NCBI GenBank assembly: GCA_963969345.1
Contig: OZ017770.1
Location: 3,233,246-3,297,245 of the forward strand
DNA: 64,000 nt
Origin: Turbatrix aceti
Lineage: Eukaryota; Nematoda; Chromadorea; Rhabditida; Panagrolaimidae
Reading direction: 5' to 3'
The translations under genes were made by a program, and so were the position numbers. Positions 25,415 through 36,398 of the stretch are shown piece after piece. The notes below the pieces were generated by a model that worked only from the letters and a program-made list of their open reading frames with translations, did not search any database and was not told where the DNA came from. Numbering within the stretch: the first letter of the stretch is position 1; the number at the start of each line of letters is the position of its first letter.

Positions 25415-28400
25415 TTAACGCATTTTTCTCCGAACGAAGGAGAAAAAGCCTTTTCGTTTGATTTTCTTGCCGTCTTCCTGGATGCGTCCCTAAACGTGCA
25501 ATAAAAAATGACTGTGCGTGGCCAGGGATACATACCGCGGCAGCGATGGAAACCATCTCAGATCGACTGGTTAGGTTCTGGCCTAAAATATGGCTGGCAT
25601 TGTTCATTCAAAGCGACACAAACAGCGAACACACACAAATCGAAGATTGTACTGACAGCTACTAACAAATATCAACAGTTGAGAGGTAAGTGATACAGAG
25701 CGAAAAATGGAAATAAGAGCAGATAGTATGGAAGAAGTATTCTCAATGTAAAGGTGCATTACTATCGAACTGGGGAAGCAGCTGCATGTTTCGGAGAACG
25801 TGCTTCCGGGAAGGAGAAGTGGCAACGGGCGGGGGAGCGGCAAAGCGAGGAGGCGCAGTATTGCGATTCGTCGAAGCGAGCGGCTTCATCTGAACCGCTC
25901 GTTGCTTTTCAAGCCGCAGGAAGTGCTCGACGGCAGCGTTGCGGAGTGCCTCAGCATCGTTCAGTGAAAGCAAAGGCGTCGAATATATCTCATCGTTCTC
26001 GTCGAACGTCGTGACAAAGCGATAGTCATTTTCAGGCTCTGCAAGAGATCACCACCATCACATCACAACACCGCCCACGTCCACCAAAAAAAAAATCCAC
26101 GCAAGGATAATAAAAAAAATACAAGCGTAAAACTCACGCTGCCGGTCGACCGGCTTGTCCAAGTCGTCTTCCATGGAAGCACTCTTCGTAGGTCGTCCAC
26201 GACAGACAGCCTGCATGAGAGAAGCGGCATCTGGAGTCGGGCTCTCCATCGTATAAGGCACGGGTGGGCTCGTCGAACGATCCTTGATACCCTCAATGGC
26301 AGATGTCGAGCGAGACTTGAGTTCAACTTCTTTCATGTATTTGGACAACTCTTCATCCGTTTCCTTTGAAAATGGATTTGGTGCGTAGATGCGTTTGTAC
26401 ACTTGAGCATTTTCCTGATGATTGCGATCGATGATTCCCTTACTGGCAGTTCCGATGTAGACCAGCTCATGTGCCGGAGACGTTGGATCTTGGTCCAGCT
26501 AAAACAACAGCTTGCGGACTGTTTTTTTTAAATATAAAAACAATACGTTAAGTTTGACGTCGTCAACTTCAAATGTAGGCAGCTTATCGAGGACTTGTGA
26601 AATTGGACCGGCGTTTTTCTCACCCGCATACCTGGATTCCTTGATTTCATTTCGTTTTTCTTTGAACTCGTTTGCATTCTTGGAAGGCGAAGTGAACTGG
26701 CTAACGGAATCAATTTTAACAAAGGTTCCGTTCTGAGCATTGTTGGGATCCTGTACCCACTAAAACAAGCACCAACCTTAGAACATATGTAAACGGGAGA
26801 CAAAAGCAATGTTGCGTACCTTTGTGATCATCTTTGGATTATCTGTTCCTCGTTCGAAGACGTAAACCTTTTGGTAGCTGCTTGGGGAATTGAGCCAACG
26901 CAACTTTTCCTGACCTTTGCGAAGCAGCGAAAGGCGATAAGCCGCGTGAGCTTCGGATTCCTGATCACTGATTCCCCCAACGGCCGATGCAGCTGGAGGA
27001 TGTCGGATGTCAAACTGCTGGCCCTGCGAGGCACCCTTTTGGTAAAGGTTTTTGAGATACGGTTGACGGTAGATGTGTCCGGTTTTCTGTCCCTGCAAAA
27101 ATATTGAAACGTGCAATCAAGAGATCAAAAATCAACCTACCATTGAGTCGAGGAGACGCATCCAAGCCTCCCACTCCAGTTCCCCGATACGCCACATTGA
27201 AGTGGCAGCATCACCATTTTCGGCCGTTTTGTTGACCCCCCCGCCGCCACGACGTGCAATTTGGTAGGCCTTATTGACGGCTTCGTCGCTTGGAATGATC
27301 AAATTTTCTAATCCTACTTTGACGGCACGAACCTGCAAAAAAAGAAAGAGTTGACACATTTTTGCCATTAAAAACCCAATCGGGCTTCTAACCTGGTTTT
27401 CGCATGCTGTTACGAGATTTTTTAAAATTGTAAACGCGATTTCGATTGATTCACCACAAATGATCAACCCGCCGCCACGAATGAGCATGACCTATGCGTT
27501 TTGGTAAGCACAAAAAAATCAGAAAAAAAATCAATCACCCAAAAGAACCTCAAACATTAGCAGAACCGCAACAGCATGTAAAACCGAACCAAAAACAAAT
27601 GAATAAAAAAAGTATCCTGCCTGAGTATCACATGCGATGACAGTGTGGAAAGCAAGATGTAAAGCATCTTCGATTGACTCGCCACAGGCAACAAATCCGT
27701 GGTTTCTCAAGAGCATCACCTAAAAGGACAGGAAGCGCAAACAAACAGAAGTAAGTAAACCACTCCAACCAATGTCAATGTCAAAGGTTAGCTTCAACCG
27801 AAACCCACATTTTTGTCGCCAAGATCAGTAACGATGGATTCGCGTTCATTTTCGTCGCAGACAATGCCCTGGTAATCGTGGTAGGCGACAGGGCCAATGA
27901 TCATGGCCTCCTGGCTGATAGGAAGCAAGCCACATTTCATGGAGGACACGGCAGCCACCGGAGCGGTGTGAAGGTGGACAACGCACTTGACATCCGGCCT
28001 GGCAGTGTGAATTGCAGAATGCAGAACGTAACCTGCCTTGTTAATTCCTAGTTTGGTGGTTCCGGCATCGATGATCTCGCCTTCGAGAGTGATTTTGACG
28101 AGCGAACTGGCGGTTATTTCGTGGTAGAGCAAGCCGAAGGGATTGATCAGAACGTCATCGATGTCTTTGTCGCCAACCACCCTCAGCTGCAGAAAAAAAA
28201 CAAATTAAATTAAAAAATGTGGGGGCAAATAAAAGCCAAGCGAAGGAACAACACCAACCGTAATGTGGTTATAAATGCCCTGTGACCATTGAAATAAGTC
28301 AACTAATCTGTAAAGTGATGCCAGCTTGTTGCGGGCAATTCTCTCAGCTGGAGCGTACGTTTCATTGCCCCGCAAATCGGCAATTGGAATGCTCGTGTTT

Positions 28401-29566
28401 TTGCCTACAAATCACGCATTTATAAATATTTGACCTTTTGAAAAAAATTAGATTTTACTTACCTAGCAAGTGCGGCAGACTTCCGGAAGGCATTTGACCA
28501 TTAAGAGGAGACGTGTTTTGGTTGGGTGAAAACTTTGCTTCGGGGAGCGAATCGCTGCGAACAAGATGCTCAAGCTCTCGGCAAAAGTCTTTGGAGTCCA
28601 GCACCTCATGTACTCTTTTGCGTCGCTCCATCTCGATTAAGTCTTCCTAAAACAACGGGTTGGGCATGTTGGGGAGCGTGTTGGTGTGCCAGTAGCTCGC
28701 GACAACTCTTTCAAGTGTAAAACAAAAAAAAGTGTCCCTAATGCTAAACAGTGCTGTCAAATAATTAGAAGCTCTGATAGAATTCTCGTTGTGTTGCTGC
28801 GGCAGCAACAAACCTCACGTTTTTTTTATTTTGTGTCCAATCATCTAATGCAGCACTACAGTGAAAGACAAAAAAAACGACAATTGACAGATATATGCCT
28901 GCACATGTTTTTTTTACTCACTAGTACTCCTGCTACTGCACAAATACGTTGGCGGCGATGACAAGCCCGTTATTGCACAAAAATTGAGCTGCCGCTACTG
29001 CTACTGCCCTTCGCCCTCTGTTCAGGAGAGCAAACGAGCGGACGAAAACCTTACAGAGGAGACAAATGGCATGATAGTGTTTTTTTGGGGTGCACATAGT
29101 CACCATTCAAAGAGAGGTCAGCCCAACACAATAGAACAGCCTTTAGCCACGTGATAAAAAAGTGCCAGCCAGCCCGCCCTCGTTCTAGTCACAGTCTGAA
29201 CAGAATACGCTAGGGCCCGTAAACGGGAATGTATTTGACTTATTAAAATGTCACAAAAGGGGTGTAGTTCCTTTTTTATTTGAAAACAAAAAGCGCGCTC
29301 GTGCTACAAAAAAAGGTAGTTATTATTCAAAAATACGTGCGGTCTAAAATCCATAAAAATTATTCAAAATATTTTACAAGAGAGAAACATGCGGACAATA
29401 TAAATATGCAAGGCCAAAGTGTTGCAATTTGCAAACTTACTTTTATGGCAGCAGGTCGCTGCATTTCTTTGATATACTCGGGATCGTCGCGATTTAGATT
29501 GACAGTGGGAATGCGTTGTTTGGTGGGGGTGCGTTTGGCATCTTTGGCCTCACCTGGTTTGACCAT
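25415..29566 (-). CDS. ADD: Adducin
   Basis: Exons in order: 29441-29566, 28463-28646, 28259-28404, 27809-28186, then either 27621-27719 or 27393-27491, then 27141-27332, 26820-27092, 26547-26759, 26138-26498, 25763-26038, 25536-25582 and 25415-25489. With one alternative exon the product is 789 residues. The head is the class II aldolase-like adducin core ([41 protein letters not shown]). Neck and tail follow, ending in a MARCKS-like basic segment [15 protein letters not shown], which binds calmodulin and is a PKC target in known adducins. Adducin caps actin barbed ends and recruits spectrin to the membrane skeleton; the nematode ADD-1 acts at synapses. An acceptor-like CTTGCAG precedes the ATG by 16 bases. 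Confidence 0.93.
27393..27491 (-). other. Adducin alternative exon B (RGGG form)
   Basis: Also 99 bases and phase 0, with a normal GT donor (CAG then GTTAGA). It encodes 33 residues identical to exon A at 16 positions, sharing VML, CGESIE and a final Q, but reading IRGGGLII where the family has LRNHG. Same length, phase and place in the fold indicate a tandem exon duplication used as alternatives. Confidence 0.75.
27621..27719 (-). other. Adducin alternative exon A (RNHG form)
   Basis: 99 bases, phase 0, encoding 33 residues that keep the family motif VMLLRNHGF. It is preceded by TTTTAG, but its 3' boundary CAG is followed by GCAGGA, so it needs a GC donor. This is a weak site that may limit inclusion. 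Confidence 0.75.
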
Positions 29567-31415
29567 TGCAATGGTCCGTCCCCTGCAAGAAAAAAAAACT
29601 CGACAATTTTTAATAAAAACAGATAACGCAACGCTTCAAGTGTGGAACAATGCGTGATGGTAATGCGGTAGGGTAGAAAAGGGGGAAGAAGCACCTCTCT
29701 TGTCAATATTCTCTCGGTTCGTGCGCAAGCTAAATAAACTCTTTTTGGTTACCCCGACCACGTAAGAGACAGGTGTGGTGAGCGATTACATACCTACCAC
29801 GAGAGTTAAAAGTAAAATGTTTCTGCATTTTCCGAGTAAAGAAGGGTAAAGAAGAGAGGCACGTGAAGAATACCCCAACAAGAGCTTCTTACTGTTTACC
29901 TCGATTACTGCAAATCCCCCTGCGCTAAACGTGTACATCTGTGAAATTTGGGGTTAATAAAAAGAAAGTAAACGCGTTGATGATAAAATCCCGACCTGCA
30001 AATAGCCGTGATTGTAGGACAAAATGGGATGACCCAAAGTGACGTCGACAAGGCCCGGACAGGGCAGGACAGAACAGCGGAAAACGCGTCAAAAGACAAA
30101 TTCATCAGGAAAACGTCGAGAAAAAAAAGAAGATGAACGCCATGTTTGTCAATGAATTCTTTTTACATACGCTTTCCTATTTTGTACATGTTCGAAAGCT
30201 ATCTTTGACGGGCCGGAAAAGGAAGAAAAAAGTAACGAAACAATGCGCAGGACGAACGACACACAATTCGAGATCGGGGAGCAATGATAAGCAGACAACA
30301 ACAAAAAAAGAGTTGAGGACAACGCAAGACAGGTAACAAAATACAGGCACATACACCTCCCCTTAGACGTCGTACGTGTAACGATTGTGCAGCACCCCCT
30401 CCTGCCCCTGAGTACATTGGGGCGCGTCCAAATCGTGTTGCGGAGTGTCGGTGGTTAATGCATTGGCGATTTTTGATAATAACTTGTCGTGACGAGAATA
30501 CGTAAAGTAAATTCAAACATACACATGTGAACGCATACATCGAAGAAGCCTTGCTATCACCGTTACAGCCACCCAACAGCCTTTCAGGAAGGGACACGCG
30601 TGCTTTTCCGTGATTTTAGCTCAAAACTCATGCACAAGCAGAGAATCGTGAGACAGTCTTCTTTTTATGGTTCTAAATAAAAGTCCAGAGTCATCGGCAT
30701 GCGTCCGACGAGCGACAACGACGTTATCATCATTTGAATAACAATTGACGCGTTGTCATTGCAGACAGATGAAAGAAAACCACAAGCTTTTGCCTCGCAA
30801 AACAGTTCAAAAAGCTTCGAAAAATCTAAAATAATTTTGTTAAAACAATTTAAAAAATTCCGGGGTTCTGTCAAGGGTGAATAATGCTAATAGCAACGTT
30901 TGCAGACTTATAATTAGGGTGAAAGGTAAAGCTACGTGGCTAAGGTTGGAGCTGAGTAAACATACTACATGAAGCGTAAATGTATGTAATTTGAATGTTT
31001 TAAATAGTAAAAAAAGAAAGTTGTTTAAATTTATTTAGTCCTTTTATTTTTTGGTGAAAAACAAAACATCGTAGGCGCGCAAACCACAACCAGTCTTCTG
31101 GGGGCTATCATTTGGTACTCAGATGGCTGACGATAAAACTAATACAGTTTAAAAGAAAATGAGGACTTTATAGCATGCTCAAGTACCATTGTCTCTGTCA
31201 AGATTGTGTGTTACAAAATGCAATGAATTAAATTTTGTTTCCCGCTAGTCCATATACAGGGGCCTGTAAAAATGTTAATGTTTATTGTAAAAAAAATGTA
31301 AAAGTGCAGATATCGCGTATACACAGTACCAAACAACTGTTGTTACATGAAAAAAGTTTTTTAGGATGCAAAAACAAAACTGAAATGGGTTTTGGGAAGT
31401 TCGCGTAAGGCAAAG
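29567..31415. other. Intergenic region and adducin promoter
   Basis: Includes the adducin 5'UTR intron acceptor (CTTGCAG near 29586). The rest, to the 3' end of the myosin light chain gene, shows only unsupported short frames. Confidence 0.45.
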
Positions 31416-32238
31416 TTACGACTGAACAATGCTACGGACAAAGTCCGAAATGTTGATGTTGCCGTGAGAATCTTCGTGTCCGCTGAGCAACTGGTCGACT
31501 TCTTCATCCGTCAGACGCTCACCTGTAATAATAGCCGACTAATAAAACAAAGCCGACAAAAAATGACTTGCTTTTGCGCTTCGTATAAAAAAAATGTCAC
31601 ACCGGTCCGCAACAATAAAGAAATGCATAATTGTTTTGAAGTGACACTCAAAAAACCATTTTTGACGTCTTGTGTTATAAAAAAATGATACAAAAGCACA
31701 AATTAAAGAAAATCTGGTTTTCATATTTTCATTTAAAACAAAACTTAGTGTAATCCGTTTTGCTTCTTTGCCCGGGGTGACTAACAATCGCCAGTTTGGC
31801 CTTCGAACACGCAACACGCGTCGGCAAAGTTAAAAAAACAAAACAAACCAAGAGTGGTCAAAAGATGACGCAGCTCGGCGACTTTGATGGTACCGTTGCC
31901 GTCTTTGTCGAAGTGAGAAAGACCCTCGACGAATTCTTCAATTGACGGAGCAGAGCGATTCTTGCTGATCATCTGGTAGATGGGAACGAATTCCTCAAAA
32001 GTTATGCGGGATTCTGCAAAAAAATGCTTAACTGAGTTGATGAGTCATGCAAAAAGCACAAACCGCTGTCATTCCAATGCTCGCAGCATTTCTGGATCTC
32101 CGCTTCCGTCGGATTCTGTCCCAGAGCACGCAGAACGTCGCCGACCTGGCCAACAGTGATCCGCTCGTCGCCCTTCGAGTCAAAGTAGCAAAAGATCTCG
32201 CGGCACTCGGCAAGCTGATCGTCCACGCTCGATACCAT
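31416..32238 (-). CDS. mlc-3: Essential myosin light chain
   Basis: Exons 32064-32238, 31849-32013 and 31416-31522 give 148 residues, the standard length. It is a calmodulin-superfamily protein with family-diagnostic segments: [17 protein letters not shown] (first lobe), [51 protein letters not shown] and [19 protein letters not shown]. Only the third EF-hand loop ([12 protein letters not shown]) keeps a near-complete set of calcium ligands; the others are degenerate, as usual for essential light chains. It stabilises the lever arm of myosin II by wrapping the first IQ motif. The symbol follows the C. elegans essential chain and is by family analogy. TTTTTTAG ends two bases before the ATG. 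Confidence 0.92.
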
Positions 32239-32393
32239 GGCTAAAAAATGACCTCAATCGATTGCTGTGACCAAACATGCGCGATTTCAAGACGCGTACT
32301 TATTCACGCGACCGAGCGTCATAAATCGATATTCGAAAGTAAAGGATTAACACGAGCGAAAAGACAAACGGTACGGAACACATACAAAAGAGT

Positions 32394-32480
32394 TTATTTC
32401 GATTGCTCACGATAACGTCCATCGGCAGTCGTCCAAGCATTCATCCGCAGCAGTTTGACTTGCGACGCAAGAGACACCAT
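32394..32480 (-). CDS. Possible last exon of a small unknown gene
   Basis: The open frame of 28 codons from ATG at 32480 (MVSLASQVKLLRMNAW...) looks protein-like, and its stop TAA lies inside AAATAAA, so stop and polyadenylation signal coincide. The frame extends upstream (SLQEN...) to an acceptor TTGCATTAG near 32510. A GTGAGT donor lies near 32566, but no phase-compatible upstream coding exon with a start is evident. It could be the end of an unmodelled gene between HUS1 and the light chain, or a non-coding transcript. Confidence 0.25.
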   Translation of the reverse strand: MVSLASQVKLLRMNAWTTADGRYREQSK

Positions 32481-32694
32481 GTTTTCTTGAAGAGAAAAAT
32501 CTAATGCAAGTGAAAAAAGAAAAACGGATAGAACAAATGCGCGGGCGCGTTTGTGGAAGGTCATTCACTCACTTCGTAGTCATCCTTAGTCGGCTTCGAT
32601 GTCGTTCATTGAAATGTTGCATAAATCGCAAAAAAATACGCGTTTATCGTGGATAAATAAAAAAAAATATAAAAATGCAAAATTAAACAATGTA

Positions 32695-33710
32695 TTAAAT
32701 CGGTTCGGGCTGCATGTTAGCGAGGTAGAGAAAATAATTAACCGCACCGCAGCGGATTGAGATCAAACATTGTGCGTTATCGGAGATGCCTGAAAAAACA
32801 AAAACAAAATTCAACATGTTTCAGAAAAACGACCAACGAATGGTCAGGCGGTTGACAGTGGGGGGAATGCAAGCGAGAAACTGCCGAATGACTCCGATAT
32901 CGAGACGCATGATATCTGTTGGAGCAGGCTCCATTGTATCGTTGGTCAGCGAGTATCCGTCCAAGTCGATGGCGCGCTCCCAAAATTCACTTTCGCACAT
33001 CAGACAAAGTTGCCCAGTTGGAAAGAGACGAATCATCTGCAGAACATTCAAGTTTTATAAAAACCTGAAAAATGAAAAAAACGCAAACCATAGCGGTGTA
33101 TTCGAGTTTCTGGAAGCATTCGACGTGCTTCTGGAAGTCCCTGATCGGTGACACAATCAATCCACAAGTGATCTTCCGTAGCACTGGAGAAACAAAGTCC
33201 GCGATGTTCTGGGAAGGCACAATGACGACTGGAATTTCCGTATTTAAGCCGATGGAAAGCAAGCGGATGATCATGGAGTTGGCAGCCCCAGAACCGGTAA
33301 GTTTGACCTTTACTCTGTCATCGCGTGTATTCAACACCGTCAGGAGACTATCGAGTTGTACTTCGAATACAATATAGTTCACAGTCTCGCTGTAGCCTTT
33401 GAAATGGTACTCGGAAAAAAGCTCTCTCTGCAAAACAAAAACGTCACTTCCTTGTACAAAAAACCATTTTCCTCTACTAACCTCTGAAAACTTGAATTCA
33501 GTAAAATACCCATCTCGAAGACCCGTAGCCACGACAAAGGATATGTGATCTGGAGCCAGCCGAATGATACACCGATCTGCCTGACCAAACGTCCTAGCCG
33601 CTTGAGCAGCTCCTATAAAACAGCATGTGTTAAGTTCCCGCTGCATAAATAAACGTACTGGTAAAATCCTCGACTGATCGGATGTCGTTCATGATAGCGG
33701 AGAACCTCAT
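32695..33710 (-). CDS. HUS1: Checkpoint protein HUS1 (9-1-1 clamp subunit)
   Basis: Exons 33659-33710, 33482-33612, 33089-33427, 32838-33036 and 32695-32789 give 271 residues (human HUS1 is 280). It starts MRFSAIMNDIRSVEDFTR (human MKFRAKIVDGACLNHFTR). Further matches are CIIRLAPDHISFVV, ELFSEYHFKGYSETVNYIVF (human NFFNEFQMEGVSAENNEIYL), IPVVIVPSQNIADF, and a terminal VNYFLYLANMQPEPI strand in the place of human LQYFIPAL. HUS1 forms the PCNA-like 9-1-1 ring with RAD9 and RAD1, loaded at DNA damage to activate ATR. The final donor was placed at ATTC/GTTGGT because only that phase continues into the last exon. Confidence 0.9.
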
Positions 33711-36398
33711 GACAAAGCCATGACGCCCGAAGTCTGCATCAACGCGGCCGCGCGCAATCTTTTGGGGGCGACTTTGGGAGCTGTGAAGACACACTGTTCT
33801 CCGAACGCGCTCTTGTGCTTCATTTTTGAGAAAAGCCGTGTCGTTTCCCAGGTCTCCCCGACTAAGTTATGTTTCGTTTTGTTTGCCGTTTCCTGCTTGC
33901 TCTTAGTTTTTTACTTGTTTACGGTTAACACTTTTAATGAATGCTCATTAAAAGTAGTCCCTTGTGGTTATAGAAGACGGCGAATGTACCTGATCTTTGC
34001 GTGTTTCCTACGAATGCCACCATTTACGTCTTATTCTTGCAAGCTCTGTAAGCCTACAAAAAGCATCAAGGAACTTAGAACAATAGTATTTTGCCAGTTA
34101 CGTAGGAAGGTTCCTTTCCTTTTGTCGAGAGGTGTCTAAATGCCAATTTCCCGCTTTTCACGTCATTCGCATAATGCAAAATAGCTTTTTTTGCCGAGTT
34201 TTCATTAATCATGATGACTAATGCAAGCCAAAAAACACCTTAGAACATGTAGAGCTTCAGTTATTTATGCCAGGTATTTCTCATTATGCCTCGTTTTCTC
34301 TTTTCCAAAATACAGCGTGCGTTTGTTTGCGCGTGCGTTCGCTTTCTCTCATATCTCGGAGGCAGACACAACAACACATGTTCCCCCTGTCGAAAAGTGC
34401 GCACGCGGTGACACTCTTCTGCAGTCATAGTGTTCCTCGCACGTTCGACGCGTTCGCTTTTTTTGTTCTTCTTCTCTTCGTTTTTTTTGCCGGCGTGAGC
34501 GCATGGGTGCAGGCTTTTTTTCCGTTCCGTAGTGGGTATTTCTCTTTTTTCTTGCTCTTACTTGCTCACTATCACGCAACAGACGAGTGTGATGCACATT
34601 CTTCACGAATGTGCATGATGCCAGTCTTGCTTCCCACTGATTTTCTCACCTTACAAGTTGCGGTCTGCCGCTTTTTGAAAGTTGGTTATCTTTGAGGGAA
34701 AGATTATCACTTAAGCATGTGCCGATTTGCTATCATATAATTAAGGGTTGTGTCTGTGTCTGTAAAACCGATATATCGCGCTGAAAATGTCTTTCTATCT
34801 GCCAGTGCTTTTGCTTTCTAACCCGAAAAGCTATTTTGCTCTTACATTAGTCTTTTGCTATCTGTACGAGCAAGCTTCTTACTGCCACATTTTACATCCT
34901 GGCCATGAGCAAAGATGGGATGGCCTTCCTTTGAAACGTTTTTTCGCACATTTTAGTTGTGTGTCAGTTGCACGAGCAAACGCGTTCCTTTTGCCAGCGC
35001 CTTGCAGCTGTATCGGCGTAAACGTTCCTCACGCTTGCTTGCCCGGTGTTCCTTTTTGCCAAAAAACACTGTGTTAGTCAAAATTATTGAATGGCTACTA
35101 TTGGCGGTCTTGTTTTTTATAATCGTGAGACAACAATGAGATGCGCGTTTTTGCTTTTGCTGTCCGGATGAAACGGCATTGCTTCTCGCCTGAGAAAAAA
35201 TGCAGGTGTTGTGTTTTTTGAATGGAATTCATTAGGACGAAGACATACAAACAACATTAGCATAACAATGGTTGTTATTCTAGGGGAAAAGGGGAGAAAC
35301 GCGAGGAGACTCAATGCGAGATCGTTTTTAAATGGGAATTGTACGATATTTTGATAGCGATTGTCGCAAACTCAGAAATCATGAATATGTTAGCTTTTTT
35401 TATTGCTTGACAGACTTATAGTACTGTGGAAAAAAGGATTGTCAGGGTAAGACGCTAACGTTGGCCTTGCCAAAAGTAATGTATACGTTGCCTCTCTGCT
35501 GTCTTGCGAAGTGTCTGTCTGCTGGTAGAATATAAAGGTGCCAATGAAAATTACTTGTTCCCTTATACATTTGTAGCTGGCAAAAATTTATTGTTTTGAT
35601 ATATCTTTTCTTAATTACGTATACCTCGTGTCGCGTGCCACTTCGTGCCAGCCGCTAACTGCAGTGCAGACACGGTAAGTGAATCGTACTCTACTGCGCA
35701 AATGCCATGTTTGGAGCTCATTATGATAACACTTTTTTTGTATTCCTGGGGGAGCATTACACAGCGGCGCGGGTTCAACTCCTTTGGGGCAGGACACTCT
35801 CTCTGATACCGTATACCTTGACTAATAGGCATCGTGATTCGTTTCGTCGCGTGATTCGTCTGTTCTTTCCTCTAAGAGTGCAGTGTTGCATAAATGCGAG
35901 AACACGCGCGCGCATTCTGTCTTTTCCGGCCGCGAACGAGAGCGGTTACGATTGCGCAACTCTCGGAGCGAATGTCTAGGAAACTTCGCTACTCCTCTCT
36001 TGGTCGCTCTTTTTTTGGTCGTGTCCCGTATATCTCTCCCATTTTTCTTCTCCGGGTTATTTCTCTTTGCTTTTGTTCCTATTTATCGTGTCTCGCGCTA
36101 TTGGCTGCGCCAATAGGTTTAACCAAGCGGATGATCATGGAGTTGGAGATATAACCAAGTAACTACTTGGAAACCGCGAAGGCCAAGTAGTTTCACACAT
36201 GCAGTGCATCCGTTTCTCATCGAACGAATTATTCGCTTTTGTTGTTGTTTGTTGTACTGCCCGCCCTAGCCGTGTTATACAGGATCCGCTTACGACGTGC
36301 TAACATGTTATTTATCAGAGAACTACGTTTTTTTCTAGTTTTCTCATTTTTTTCAGTGTCTGCTTCGAAAAACGTAATATCTACATTTCTGATCTCAA
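33711..36398. other. Divergent intergenic region of 2.7 kb
   Basis: Lies between the HUS1 (-) and PHF12-like (+) genes. It contains T-rich tracts, a palindromic double CCAAT element close to the right-hand gene, and a 23-base stretch identical to part of HUS1 exon 3. Open frames here (for example 34267-34695) are F/S/L-rich and unsupported. Confidence 0.5.
36098..36116. promoter_or_regulatory. Inverted CCAAT-box pair
   Basis: CTATTGGC-TGC-GCCAATAG is a perfect 8-base inverted repeat with a 3-base centre, giving one ATTGG and one CCAAT in opposite orientation. It lies about 280 bases before the PHF12-like start codon. NF-Y recognises CCAAT, so a promoter role is plausible. Confidence 0.45.

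Noticed and set aside
30199..30597. 132-codon minus-strand open frame upstream of adducin
   Set aside because: Cys/Leu/Phe-rich translation without domain or splice support, in intergenic DNA.
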